Made by a program: the position numbers and the translations under genes | In this document: positions 50,334-59,213 of the stretch, piece after piece | Numbering within the stretch: the stretch's first letter is position 1 | How the letters are laid out: each line of letters opens with the position of its first letter | From: Caballeronia sp. NK8 | GTDB lineage: Bacteria; Pseudomonadota; Gammaproteobacteria; Burkholderiales; Burkholderiaceae | Length of the DNA: 64,000 nucleotides | Reading direction: 5' to 3' | NCBI RefSeq assembly: GCF_018408855.1 | Contig: NZ_AP024322.1 | Coordinates: forward strand, 1,426,001 to 1,490,000 | Notes under the pieces: model-generated | Told to the model about the DNA's origin: nothing | What the model saw: only the letters and a program-made list of their open reading frames with translations | Databases searched by the model: none

Positions 50334-51508
50334 CCGATGCAGTCATCGTAGCGACGGCGCGCACCGCGCTCGCCAAATCGTGGCGCGGCGCGCTCAACAT
50401 GACCCACGGCGCGACGCTCGGCGGCCATGTGACGAAGGCCGTCGTCGAGCGCGCGGGCATCGATCCGGCGCGCGTCGAAGACGTCATCATGGGCTGCGCG
50501 AATCCCGAAGGCGCGACGGGCATGAACATCGCGCGGCAGATCGCGTTGCGCGCGGGCTTGCCGGTTTCCGTGCCGGGCATGACGGTGAACCGCTTCTGCT
50601 CGTCGGGCCTGCAGACGATCGCGCTCGCCGCGCAGCGCGTGATGGCGGGCGAGGGCGATGTGTACGTCGCGGGCGGCGTCGAATCGATCTCGTGCGTGCA
50701 GAACGAGATGAACCGCCACATGCTGACCGATGGCTGGCTGAACCAGCACAAGCCCGAAATCTACTGGTCGATGCTGCAGACAGCCGAGAATGTCGCGAAG
50801 CGCTACGAGATATCGAAAGCGCGGCAGGACGAATACGGCGTGCGTTCGCAACAACGCGCGGCGGCGGCGCACGCGGCGGGCAGATTCGCCGAAGAAATCG
50901 TGCCGATCACCGTGCTCGCCGGCATCGCGGACAAAGCGACGGGGCGCATGTTCACGAAGGAAGTGACGCTCGCCGCCGACGAAGGCATCCGCGCCGACAC
51001 CACGCTCGAAGGCGTATCGAACATCCGCACCGCGCTGCCGGGCGGCGTCGTCACGGCGGGCAACGCGAGCCAGTTTTCCGATGGCGCATCGGCGTGCGTC
51101 GTGATGAGCGCGGCGCTCGCCGAGAAAGAAGGGCTTGCTCCGCTCGGCATCTTCCGCGGCTTCGCGGTCGCGGGCTGCGAGCCGGACGAAATGGGCATCG
51201 GTCCGGTGTTCGCGGTGCCGAAGCTGTTGAAGCGTGCCGGCCTGTCCGTCGACGATATCGGCCTGTGGGAATTGAACGAAGCCTTCGCCGTGCAGGTGCT
51301 CCACTGCCGCGACACGCTGGGCATTCCCGACGAGCGCCTGAACGTGAACGGCGGCGCGATCGCGGTCGGGCATCCGTATGGCGTGTCGGGCGCGCGTTTG
51401 ACGGGGCATGCGCTCATCGAGGGCAAGCGGCGCGGCGCGAAGTTCGTCGTGGTCACGATGTGCATCGGCGGCGGCCAGGGCGCAGCGGGCTTGTTCGAAA
51501 TCGTGTGA
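50330..51508 (+). CDS. fadA: Acetyl-CoA C-acyltransferase (thiolase)
   Basis: Thiolase cleaves 3-oxoacyl-CoA with CoA, the last beta-oxidation step. The acyl-carrying Cys89 is in [14 protein letters not shown]. The other catalytic residues are in [19 protein letters not shown] (His) and [14 protein letters not shown] (Cys). Length 392 aa is standard. The start overlaps the nicotinamidase stop, with GGAG eight bases upstream. It is part of the operon starting at the FadB-like gene. Confidence 0.95.
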   Translation: MTDAVIVATARTALAKSWRGALNMTHGATLGGHVTKAVVERAGIDPARVEDVIMGCANPEGATGMNIARQIALRAGLPVSVPGMTVNRFCSSGLQTIALAAQRVMAGEGDVYVAGGVESISCVQNEMNRHMLTDGWLNQHKPEIYWSMLQTAENVAKRYEISKARQDEYGVRSQQRAAAAHAAGRFAEEIVPITVLAGIADKATGRMFTKEVTLAADEGIRADTTLEGVSNIRTALPGGVVTAGNASQFSDGASACVVMSAALAEKEGLAPLGIFRGFAVAGCEPDEMGIGPVFAVPKLLKRAGLSVDDIGLWELNEAFAVQVLHCRDTLGIPDERLNVNGGAIAVGHPYGVSGARLTGHALIEGKRRGAKFVVVTMCIGGGQGAAGLFEIV

Positions 51509-51578
51509 CGGTTGCGCGTTCCTCGGCGCACGGCGATTTTTGCTACGCTTCAGTTCTCGTTCGAAAACAGGAGTCGCC

Positions 51579-51881
51579 GTGCTACGTCACATCGTCATGT
51601 GGAAGCTGAAGGAAAACGCCGAGGGCGCGAGCCGCGCCGAGAATGCTCAAAAGCTGAAGGCGAAACTCGAAACCTGCCGCAGCATCGTGAAGGGGCAAGG
51701 GCATTTCGAAGTCGGCACCGCGCAGCCGGGTTTCGATTGCACGTATGACGTCGTGCTCGTGTCCGACTTCGACGACAAAGCCGCGCTCGAAGCCTATCAG
51801 GTTCATCCGAAGCATCTGGCGCTGAAGGATTTCGTCGCGACGGTGCGCGAAGAGCGTCAATGCGTCGACTACGAAGTGTGA
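51579..51881 (+). CDS. Dabb family (stress-responsive A/B barrel) protein
   Basis: The 100-aa product reads VLRHIVMWKLKENAEG at the start and YDVVLVSDFDDKAALEAYQVHP in the middle (in part), the pattern of Dabb dimeric ferredoxin-like barrels. Start is GTG 51579, with AGGAG five bases upstream; no ATG fits. Function in this family is mostly unknown; some members are olivetolic-acid-type cyclases or stress proteins. It lies 70 bp after the thiolase and 5 bp before the thioesterase start. Confidence 0.88.
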   Translation: MLRHIVMWKLKENAEGASRAENAQKLKAKLETCRSIVKGQGHFEVGTAQPGFDCTYDVVLVSDFDDKAALEAYQVHPKHLALKDFVATVREERQCVDYEV

Positions 51882-51886
51882 GCGCG

Positions 51887-52366
51887 ATGTCCTCTTCCGA
51901 TAACCCGGCGAGCAACGTCTCCATCGAAAGTCCGTTCATCGACGCGCTCGGCGTGCAACTCGTCAAGGCCACCGACGGCGAAAGCGAAGTACGCATGCCG
52001 CTGCAGGAAACGCACCTGAACACATGGGGCATCGCGCACGGCGGCGTCACGATGACGCTGCTCGACGCCGCGCTCGCGCTCGCCGCGCGCAGCGTCGCGG
52101 GCGATGGCATCGGCGTCGTCACCGTCGAGATGAAAGTCAACTTCATGCAGCCGGGGCGCGGCGAACTGCGTGGCTACGGCCGCGTGCTGCATCGCTCGAC
52201 CACGATGGCCTATTGCGAAGGCGAGATTCGCGACAGCGAAGGGCATTTCGTCGCGAAGGCGCTCGGCACGTTCAAGTATATGAAGCGGCTCGCGGTCGGG
52301 CGCGACATCGTCCGGCAGAAGATGCGTTCCGATCCGAAGGCGACGCCGGGACCGAGCGACGCCTGA
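51887..52366 (+). CDS. Hotdog-fold thioesterase (PaaI-like)
   Basis: The 159-aa product carries the PaaI-type signature HLNTWGIAHGGVTMTLLDAA, with the GHG-like HGG loop, and core strands GIGVVTVEMKVNFMQPG. It should hydrolyse acyl- or aryl-CoA thioesters, releasing CoA in the surrounding catabolic cluster. ATG 51887 lies 5 bp after the Dabb stop, without a strong ribosome site, so coupling is likely. The C-terminal 20 residues are basic and Pro-rich. Confidence 0.9.
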   Translation: MSSSDNPASNVSIESPFIDALGVQLVKATDGESEVRMPLQETHLNTWGIAHGGVTMTLLDAALALAARSVAGDGIGVVTVEMKVNFMQPGRGELRGYGRVLHRSTTMAYCEGEIRDSEGHFVAKALGTFKYMKRLAVGRDIVRQKMRSDPKATPGPSDA

Positions 52367-52393
52367 ACCTCATTATCGCGAAGGAGAATTCGC

Positions 52394-53398
52394 ATGGCAG
52401 ATGCACAGATCAATCGCCAGATATGGCTCGTGTCGCGCCCGCAAGGCGAGGCGTCGGTGTCGAACTTCAGGCTGGTCGAAACGCCGCTCGCGCCGCTCAA
52501 GGACGGCGAGGTGCGCGTGCGCAATCACTATCTTTCGCTCGATCCGTACATGCGCGGCCGCATGGACGATGCAAAATCGTACGCCGCGCCGCAACCGCTC
52601 AACGAGGTGATGATCGGCGGCACGGTGGGCGTCGTGACCGAATCGCGCAATCCGGCGTTCAAGACGGGCGATAGCGTCGTCGGCGTGCTCGGCTGGCAGG
52701 AATACGGCACGTCGGATGGCCGAGGCCTGAACAAGGTCGATACGTCGCAAGTGCCGCTGTCCGCGTATCTCGGCGCGCTCGGCATGCCGGGCGTCACGGC
52801 GTGGTACGGCCTGAACCGCATCATCGAGCCGAAGGCGGGCGAGACGGTCGTCGTGTCGGCGGCGAGCGGCGCGGTGGGCAGCGTCGTCGGGCAACTGGCG
52901 AAGGCGGCGGGCTGTCGCGCGGTGGGCATCGCGGGCGGGGCGGGCAAGTGCCGCTATGTCGTCGAGACGCTCGGTTTCGATGCGTGCGTCGACTACAAGG
53001 CGGGCAAGCTGTACGAGGATCTGAAGGCCGCGACGCCCAATGGCGTTGATGGCTACTTCGAGAATGTCGGCGGCGAAGTGCTCAATGCGGTGCTCGCCCG
53101 CATGAACGCGTTCGGACGCGTCGCGGTGTGCGGCATGATCTCGGGCTACGACGGCAAACCGCTGCCGATGGACGCGCCCCGGCTCATTCTCACGCAGCGG
53201 CTCAAGCTGCAGGGCTTCATCGTCTACGAGCATCTGGATATCTGGCCGCAGGCGCTGAAGGAACTGAGCGAGCGCGTCGTCTCGAAGAAGCTGCATTTTC
53301 GCGAGAGCATCGCCGAAGGGCTCGAGAATGCGCCCGAGGCGTTCCTCGGCCTCTTGCGCGGGAAGAACTTCGGCAAGCAGCTGGTGAAGCTCGTCTGA
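52394..53398 (+). CDS. NADP-dependent MDR-family oxidoreductase
   Basis: This zinc-free medium-chain reductase of 334 aa resembles the CurA/leukotriene B4 dehydrogenase group, which reduces alkenal and enone double bonds. Motifs are LSLDPYMRGRMDD, GALGMPGVTAWYGL, the nucleotide site SAASGAVGSVVGQLAK and GFDACVDYK, and YFENVGGEVL. GAAGGAGAA precedes ATG 52394. It is 27 bp after the thioesterase and belongs to the same run. Confidence 0.92.
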   Translation: MADAQINRQIWLVSRPQGEASVSNFRLVETPLAPLKDGEVRVRNHYLSLDPYMRGRMDDAKSYAAPQPLNEVMIGGTVGVVTESRNPAFKTGDSVVGVLGWQEYGTSDGRGLNKVDTSQVPLSAYLGALGMPGVTAWYGLNRIIEPKAGETVVVSAASGAVGSVVGQLAKAAGCRAVGIAGGAGKCRYVVETLGFDACVDYKAGKLYEDLKAATPNGVDGYFENVGGEVLNAVLARMNAFGRVAVCGMISGYDGKPLPMDAPRLILTQRLKLQGFIVYEHLDIWPQALKELSERVVSKKLHFRESIAEGLENAPEAFLGLLRGKNFGKQLVKLV

Positions 53399-53415
53399 TA
53401 ACGAAGGAACGCCAC

Positions 53416-54276
53416 GTGGATCGCTTCGAAGGCAAGGTTGCCGTCATCACCGGCGCGGGCAGCGGATTCGGTCGCGCGTTCGCGAAGCAAGGGGCGGCGC
53501 TCGGCATGAAACTCGTGCTCGCCGATCTCGACACCGCCGGACTCTCCGCGACCGTCGAAGCGGTGCGCACGGAGGGGGGCGATGCGATCGGCGTCACCAC
53601 GGACGTGTCGGATGCCGCGCAGGTCGAAGCGCTCGCGCGCGCATCGCTCGATACCTACGGCGGCGCGCATCTGCTCTTCAACAACGCGGGCGTCGGCGCG
53701 GGCGGCTTCGTCTGGGAAAACAGCGCGAACGACTGGCAGTGGGTCTTCGGCGTGAACGTGATGGGCGTCGCCAACGGCTTGCGCGCGTTCGTGCCGATCA
53801 TGCTGAAACAGAACGAGCCGGCGCATATCGTGAACACGGCGTCGGTGGCGGGCCTGCTCGCCGCGCCCGCGATGGGCGTGTACAACGCGTCGAAGCACGC
53901 CGTCGTCGCGTTGACGGAGACGCTGCATCATGACTTGCGGCTAGCGGGCGCGTCGCTGGTCGGCGTATCGCTGCTATGTCCCGCGTTCGTGCCGACCGGC
54001 ATCGCGGATGCCGAACGCTCGCGGCCCGAAGCACTCGCCAACGCGGCGCCCCATACCGCGTCGCAAAAGCTCGCGGCGCGGCAACTGACCCGAGCGGTGG
54101 AGGGCGGCAGGCTCTCGGCGCGCGATATCGCCGAACTGACCTTCGACGCAGTGCGCGAACGGCGCTTCTATGTCATCACGCATCCGAACATCATGCCGTC
54201 GGTGCAATTGCGGCTCGACGATATCGCGCAACTGCGCAATCCGACCGATCCGATGTCGCTGAAGCAGCCGCGCTAG
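53416..54276 (+). CDS. Short-chain dehydrogenase/reductase
   Basis: A classical SDR of 286 aa. The cofactor site ITGAGSGFGRAFA, D-x-D strand LVLADLDTAG, NNAG in LLFNNAGVGAGG, catalytic Ser in NTASVAG and Tyr-Lys in YNASKHAV are all present. The Asp after beta-2 favours NAD(H). The start is GTG 53416, with AAGGA seven bases upstream. It lies 17 bp after the MDR gene. The substrate is unknown, probably a hydroxy- or oxo-acyl intermediate or alcohol. Confidence 0.92.
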   Translation: MDRFEGKVAVITGAGSGFGRAFAKQGAALGMKLVLADLDTAGLSATVEAVRTEGGDAIGVTTDVSDAAQVEALARASLDTYGGAHLLFNNAGVGAGGFVWENSANDWQWVFGVNVMGVANGLRAFVPIMLKQNEPAHIVNTASVAGLLAAPAMGVYNASKHAVVALTETLHHDLRLAGASLVGVSLLCPAFVPTGIADAERSRPEALANAAPHTASQKLAARQLTRAVEGGRLSARDIAELTFDAVRERRFYVITHPNIMPSVQLRLDDIAQLRNPTDPMSLKQPR

Positions 54277-54326
54277 GCGGCCGTGCTTCATGGCATGATC
54301 GTGTCCCTTTGACGCTTTTTCCGCCG

Positions 54327-55286
54327 ATGCCGCTCAATCCGAAGATCGCGCAAATCCTGGAGATGGTCGCGCGCGCCAATCGACCGCCGTATCACACGCT
54401 CACGCCGCAGCAGGCGCGCGCCGCCTACGCGATGAGCGCGCAAATTCTCGATATCGCGCCGCTGCCGATGCACAACATCGAAGACCTGCGTGTGCCGACG
54501 CGCGATGGCGCAAGCATCGGCGTGCGCGCGTATTACCCGGTCGAACCGAGCTGGGCCGAGCCTTCAGCGGCGCTGCTGTATCTGCATGGCGGCGGCTTCA
54601 CGGTCGGCAGCGTGGCGACGCATGACGCGCTGTGCCGCAAGCTCGCGCACGACGCGGGCTGCGCGGTGGTATCGGTGGACTATCGGCTGGCGCCCGAGCA
54701 CCGGTTTCCCGTCGCGGTGAACGACGCATTCGACGCGCTGCAATGGCTCGCGCGCGAAGCGCCGACGCTCGGCATCGATCCGGCGCGGCTCGCGATCGGC
54801 GGCGACAGCGCGGGCGGCACGCTTGCGATCGTGTGCGCGGTGCTCGCGCGCGACGCGGGCATCGACTTGCGGCTGCAACTGCTGATCTATCCGGGCACGA
54901 GCGCGTGGCAGAAGAGCGCATCGCATGCGCGGCTCGCGGAAGGATATTTGCTGTCGGGCGAAACGATCCAGTGGTTCTTCGCGCAATATCTGCGCGATGA
55001 CCGCGACCGCGACGACTGGCGCTTCGCACCGCTCGACGCAGCGGGCGGCGTGCCCGAGTTCAAGGGCGTCGCGCCGGCGTGGATCGCGGCGGCGGATCAC
55101 GATCCGCTCTATGACGAGGACATCGCGTTCGCCGCCCGGCTGGAAGAAGCGGGCGTGCCGGTCACGCTCACGCGCTACGAAGGCATGATTCACGAGTTCT
55201 TCAAGATGGGCGGCTTCGTGCCGGAAGTCGCCGAGGCGCATGCGGAAGCCGTGAGCGCGCTGCGCGCAGCCTTCGAACGGGTGTAG
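54327..55286 (+). CDS. Alpha/beta hydrolase (hormone-sensitive lipase family)
   Basis: The 319-aa esterase has the oxyanion motif YLHGGGFTVGS, nucleophile elbow GGDSAGGT, acid in AADHDPLYDED and histidine in GMIHEFFKMGG. No signal peptide is seen, so it is cytosolic. The substrate is probably a short-chain ester, which could supply acids to the acyl-CoA enzymes upstream. It starts at ATG 54327, 50 bp after the SDR, with no strong ribosome site. Confidence 0.92.
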   Translation: MPLNPKIAQILEMVARANRPPYHTLTPQQARAAYAMSAQILDIAPLPMHNIEDLRVPTRDGASIGVRAYYPVEPSWAEPSAALLYLHGGGFTVGSVATHDALCRKLAHDAGCAVVSVDYRLAPEHRFPVAVNDAFDALQWLAREAPTLGIDPARLAIGGDSAGGTLAIVCAVLARDAGIDLRLQLLIYPGTSAWQKSASHARLAEGYLLSGETIQWFFAQYLRDDRDRDDWRFAPLDAAGGVPEFKGVAPAWIAAADHDPLYDEDIAFAARLEEAGVPVTLTRYEGMIHEFFKMGGFVPEVAEAHAEAVSALRAAFERV

Positions 55287-55348
55287 TTGCCGAAAGGCAG
55301 ACGAAAATCCGAATTCTCCCCTGCACAGAATCCGCGCTGGATCGTTAA

Positions 55349-55618
55349 ATGGCGGCCCTTGCCATTCGATCCGGTTTTCCTGTGCATATCAGAACGTTGC
55401 GCTGTTCGATTTACGCCGCCTTGCTCGTCATCGCGGCGCTCGTCGGCGCATTCAACCTGCTCAACCTGAACGAAGCGTACGGCGACGGGCCGCCGTATTA
55501 CGCGCGCACGACGAACATGGACAAATGGACCGATCCGCTACCCGTGCTCGCGGCGGTCGATGCTTTCGCGCTGCTGGTCATCTTCGCGTCCTTGTGCCTG
55601 GCGCTACGAAAACGCTGA
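55349..55618 (+). CDS. Small membrane protein of unknown function
   Basis: The 89-aa product has two hydrophobic helices, IYAALLVIAALVGAFNLL and VDAFALLVIFASLCLAL, joined by a polar loop containing GDGPPYYARTTNMDKWTDP. It should sit in the inner membrane with the loop outside. The stop abuts the convergent NRDE gene without a gap. I do not recognise a family, and the start is chosen only because it is the first ATG. Confidence 0.65.
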   Translation: MAALAIRSGFPVHIRTLRCSIYAALLVIAALVGAFNLLNLNEAYGDGPPYYARTTNMDKWTDPLPVLAAVDAFALLVIFASLCLALRKR

Positions 55619-56437
55619 TCACGCAATCCCGAACGCAAACGCCCGCTCGAACGCTCCCGGCCGCACGATGCGATGCGAACCGTCATCGTCGCTGCGCTCC
55701 TTGATGTCCAACGACAACCCTCGCGCCGACGGACTCACGCGCAGCGCCGTCGTGCTGCGCGTCCCATACTCCGGCGTTTCGATGAACGCCGCCGACAGCA
55801 CGCGCTCACGCTCGATCGAAATCCCTGTCGACGGCAGATGCTCGTCGTTTGCGATGCGCGGATCGCGCAAGGTCTCGATGAGCACATCGAGCGACGGACG
55901 CTCATCGGCATGAATCAGATCGCACAACGCCTCGCGCTGCGCGACGAGCTTCGGCCACGGCGTGTTCAAGAGACTGTTGGATAGACCGTGCACGCCTGCG
56001 TCCAGCAGCGCGGGCGGCGCGTCGGCGCGATTGCCGTACCAGCCGAGTTCGCGGCGCGTGAAGTCTCCGCAAAGCAGATTGAAGCCGTTATAGCGATGTC
56101 CTTCTTGCGCCACGCCGCGCAGATAGTCGAGCGGCGCGATGCGCTCGCCCGCGAGAAACGCGCTCACGAGCGTGCCGCGCGTCGGTGCGTTCGGCTTCAT
56201 GTCATCCGGCGCGCGATAGTTCGTCAGCGCGGCGAAGCGGCCATCGCGCGAGACGCCGAGCCAGGTTCCGCCGCCCGTCAGATCGCGGCCGGCGAGCACG
56301 CCGGGGGCATCCGTCCACCAGTGCATCGGCTCGGCATCGCGGCGAAAGAATTCGTCGCGGTTGGCCGAGAGCGTCAGCAAGGCGCGGCCATCGTCGTGCG
56401 AAGCCGTGGGCTGCCAGTCGAAGACGATCAGACACAT
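55619..56437 (-). CDS. NRDE/TANGO2 family protein
   Basis: The 272-aa product begins MCLIVFDWQP, with the conserved Cys2, and contains the family motif ANRDEFFRR and GGTWLGVSRDGRFAALTNYR. NRDE-family members include TANGO2, implicated in heme handling and membrane lipid metabolism; some relatives have an N-terminal nucleophile layout. A molecular function is not settled. It lies 12 bp downstream of ygfZ, so the two genes form a minus-strand pair. Confidence 0.9.
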   Translation of the reverse strand: MCLIVFDWQPTASHDDGRALLTLSANRDEFFRRDAEPMHWWTDAPGVLAGRDLTGGGTWLGVSRDGRFAALTNYRAPDDMKPNAPTRGTLVSAFLAGERIAPLDYLRGVAQEGHRYNGFNLLCGDFTRRELGWYGNRADAPPALLDAGVHGLSNSLLNTPWPKLVAQREALCDLIHADERPSLDVLIETLRDPRIANDEHLPSTGISIERERVLSAAFIETPEYGTRSTTALRVSPSARGLSLDIKERSDDDGSHRIVRPGAFERAFAFGIA

Positions 56438-56449
56438 GCGCGCGCGGCC

Positions 56450-57448
56450 TCAGGCATCGACGGGAAACGCATAGGGCAGCGGCACGAAGGTGAGCGTCGG
56501 GCCCTCGGCGGAACCGACGTGCACCGTGCCGTTGTCGAGCGCGGCGAGCTTGATCTCGACCAGACAGTCGACGCCGCCGTTCTCCGCGGGCGCCACGTTG
56601 ACGACGAGTCCGCACGGCTGGCCGGGATCGTCGGAATGAAAGAGCTCGGCGCCGGGCACGGCTGTATCGATGTGATTGCCGACGTGCGCGAGCGCCGTGC
56701 GCCGCTTGATCGTGCCGCGATACTGACTGCGCGCGACGATCTCCTGTCCCGGATAGCAGCCCTTCCTGAAGTTCACCGCGCCGAGCACGTCGAAGTTCAC
56801 CATCTGCGGGACGAACTGCTCGACCGTCGCGTGCGTGATGCGCGGCTCGCCCGCGTGGATATCGAGCCAGTCCCACATCGTTTCGGGGGCGCGTTGCAGT
56901 TTTTCATCGAGTTTCGCGAGTTGCGCCTCGACGTCGGCTTTCGGGCCGACCCACAGAAAGCGCGGACGATGCGCCGCGTCCGGCACGCGGATCAGCGAGC
57001 CATGCGGACCTTCCACCTTGACGTGCACGCCGTCGGGAAGCGCATCGAAGATGCCGGAAAGCGCTGCGCGCACATCGCCGGCGAAGCCGACCGCCGCCAC
57101 TTCGGGCGTCGCGTCGGTGAGTTTCGCCTTCGAGCGCAGCACGAACATCGACAGGCGTTTCTGCACGGCGGCCTGCACGTCCCGCGCGATCAAGAGGCGC
57201 ACCGCGTCCGCCGTGCGCCACATCAGGAACGAGCCGAGCAGGCGGCCCTTCGGCGAGCAGTAGCCCGCGAGGCGCGCGGTGGAGGCATCGAGATGCTGGA
57301 CATCGTTCGTGACCTGGTTATGCAGGAAAGAGGCGGCGTCCTCGCCCCTGACGTCGATCACGCCGAACTGTGTAAGCGGCATGTAGGCGCCGGCGGTCTT
57401 GACGGATTCGTAATCGGAGGCGGCGAGAGCTGTGGTCTGGGAATTCAT
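56450..57448 (-). CDS. ygfZ: YgfZ/GcvT-like folate-binding protein
   Basis: YgfZ helps iron-sulfur cluster assembly or repair of enzymes such as MiaB and uses tetrahydrofolate. The signature KGCYPGQEIVARSQYRG, with the essential cysteine, is at about residue 225-241. Length 332 aa is typical. It diverges from mltG with a gap of about 115 bp; this ygfZ-mltG-tmk-holB neighbourhood is common in beta- and gammaproteobacteria. Confidence 0.94.
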   Translation of the reverse strand: MNSQTTALAASDYESVKTAGAYMPLTQFGVIDVRGEDAASFLHNQVTNDVQHLDASTARLAGYCSPKGRLLGSFLMWRTADAVRLLIARDVQAAVQKRLSMFVLRSKAKLTDATPEVAAVGFAGDVRAALSGIFDALPDGVHVKVEGPHGSLIRVPDAAHRPRFLWVGPKADVEAQLAKLDEKLQRAPETMWDWLDIHAGEPRITHATVEQFVPQMVNFDVLGAVNFRKGCYPGQEIVARSQYRGTIKRRTALAHVGNHIDTAVPGAELFHSDDPGQPCGLVVNVAPAENGGVDCLVEIKLAALDNGTVHVGSAEGPTLTFVPLPYAFPVDA

Positions 57449-57563
57449 GAAATGAGCATGAGGTGGTCGGCTGTCAATCCTATCGTTTGGGCTCGGGTCG
57501 GCGAAAGCGACTCTGACGCAGGCGGCAAGTTATTATATTGGTCTTATCTCAAGCGTGTTTCGC

Positions 57564-58574
57564 ATGTCCTTTCTGAAGAAATGCGTCGTGGCGGCGGTGC
57601 TCGCCGCGATGCTCGCGGCGGCCGTCGCGGGCGGCGTGTACTGGTGGGCGAACCGGCCCATGGAATTGTCGACGCCCGAACTCGACGTCACCATCAAGCC
57701 CCACAGCAGCCTGCGCAGCGTGAGCGCCCAGTTGAACCGCGGCGGCGTGCCGGTCGAACCGGAGCTGTTCGTGCTGATGACGCGCGTGCTCGGCCTGTCC
57801 TCACAGTTGAAGTCCGGCAATTACGCTTTCAAGAGCGGCATCACGCCCTTTGAGGTGCTGGAGAAGATCGCACGCGGCGACGTCAACGAATATGTCGCGA
57901 CCGTCATCGAAGGCTGGACGCTGCAGAAAATGCGCGGCGAACTCGACGGCAATCCGGCGCTCAAACACGACACGGCGGGCATGACCGACACCGACCTGCT
58001 GCGGGCGATCGGCGCGGCCGAGGTCGACAAGGCGTCGGCCGAAGGGCTGTTCTTCCCGGATACCTATCTGTTCGACAAAGACACGAGCGATCTCGCCATC
58101 TATAAGCGCGCATACCGGCTGATGCAGTCGCGCCTCACCGAAGCGTGGAACACGCGCGCCCAGAATCTTCCTTACAAGACGCCTTACGAGGCGCTCATCA
58201 TGGCGTCGATCGTCGAGAAGGAGACGGGGCGCGCGCAGGACCGGCCGCTCGTCGCGGCGGTGTTCGCGAACCGCCTGCGCATCGGCATGCCGCTGCAGAC
58301 CGATCCGACCGTGATCTACGGCCTCGGTCCGGCCTACGGCGGCAAACTGAAGAAAAAGGATCTGCAGACGGACACTCCGTACAATACCTACACGCGCATG
58401 GGCCTGCCGCCGACGCCTATCGCGCTGCCCGGCGTGGCCGCATTGAACGCCACGCTCAATCCCGCCGCGAGCGGCGCGCTGTATTTCGTGTCGCGCGGCG
58501 ACGGCAGCAGCATCTTTTCCGACAATCTGGGCGACCACAACAAGGCCGTCGACAAATACATCCGGGGTCAATGA
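57564..58574 (+). CDS. mltG: Endolytic peptidoglycan transglycosylase MltG
   Basis: MltG cuts nascent glycan strands and sets their length. One N-terminal membrane helix (VVAAVLAAMLAAAVAGGVYWW in part), a LysM-like region, and the YceG catalytic domain follow. The catalytic Glu is in MASIVEKETG, and LQTDPTVIYG and NTYTRMGLPPTPI are family blocks. ATG 57564 gives 336 aa; a GTG three codons upstream is possible. Its TGA directly touches the tmk ATG. Confidence 0.96.
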   Translation: MSFLKKCVVAAVLAAMLAAAVAGGVYWWANRPMELSTPELDVTIKPHSSLRSVSAQLNRGGVPVEPELFVLMTRVLGLSSQLKSGNYAFKSGITPFEVLEKIARGDVNEYVATVIEGWTLQKMRGELDGNPALKHDTAGMTDTDLLRAIGAAEVDKASAEGLFFPDTYLFDKDTSDLAIYKRAYRLMQSRLTEAWNTRAQNLPYKTPYEALIMASIVEKETGRAQDRPLVAAVFANRLRIGMPLQTDPTVIYGLGPAYGGKLKKKDLQTDTPYNTYTRMGLPPTPIALPGVAALNATLNPAASGALYFVSRGDGSSIFSDNLGDHNKAVDKYIRGQ

Positions 58575-59195
58575 ATGGCGCGCGGCAAGTTCATCACGTT
58601 CGAAGGCATCGACGGCGCGGGCAAGACCACGCATCTCGACTGGTTCCGCCAGCAACTCGCCGCGAAGCTCGAAAAGAGCGGACATCAGGTCGTGATGACA
58701 CGCGAACCGGGCGGCACGCCGCTTGGCGAAACGCTGCGCGGCATCCTGCTCAATCAGCCGATGGATCTGGAAACCGAAGCGCTGCTGATGTTCGCCGCAC
58801 GCCGCGAGCATCTGGCGCAGGTGATCGAACCGGCACTTTCGCATGGCGACTGGGTGCTGTCCGACCGTTTCACGGACGCGACCTTCGCGTATCAGGGCGG
58901 TGGGCGCGGCCTGCCGCGCGACAAGCTGGAAGCGCTGGAGCGCTGGGTGCAGGGCGGTTTCCAGCCCGATCTGACCGTGCTCTTCGACGTGCCGACCGAC
59001 ACCGCAAGCGAGCGTCGCTCCGCGGCCCGCGCGCCGGACAAGTTCGAGAGCGAGTCGGACGCGTTTTTCGAGCGCACGCGCAGCGAGTATCTGCGCCGCG
59101 CGGCGGAATCGCCGCAGCGCTTTGTCATCGTCGATTCGACCCGTGCGATCGGCGATATTCGCAAAAGACTTGAAGAAGTAGTCTCAAGCCTCTGA
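58575..59195 (+). CDS. tmk: Thymidylate kinase
   Basis: Tmk phosphorylates dTMP to dTDP. The P-loop [12 protein letters not shown], the [11 protein letters not shown] motif and [16 protein letters not shown] are present, and the lid region contains [12 protein letters not shown]. Length 206 aa is standard. The ATG starts at the base after the mltG stop, so the two are translationally linked; holB follows after 18 bp. Confidence 0.97.
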   Translation: MARGKFITFEGIDGAGKTTHLDWFRQQLAAKLEKSGHQVVMTREPGGTPLGETLRGILLNQPMDLETEALLMFAARREHLAQVIEPALSHGDWVLSDRFTDATFAYQGGGRGLPRDKLEALERWVQGGFQPDLTVLFDVPTDTASERRSAARAPDKFESESDAFFERTRSEYLRRAAESPQRFVIVDSTRAIGDIRKRLEEVVSSL

Positions 59196-59213
59196 TTTTA
59201 CTTGAAAATATCG

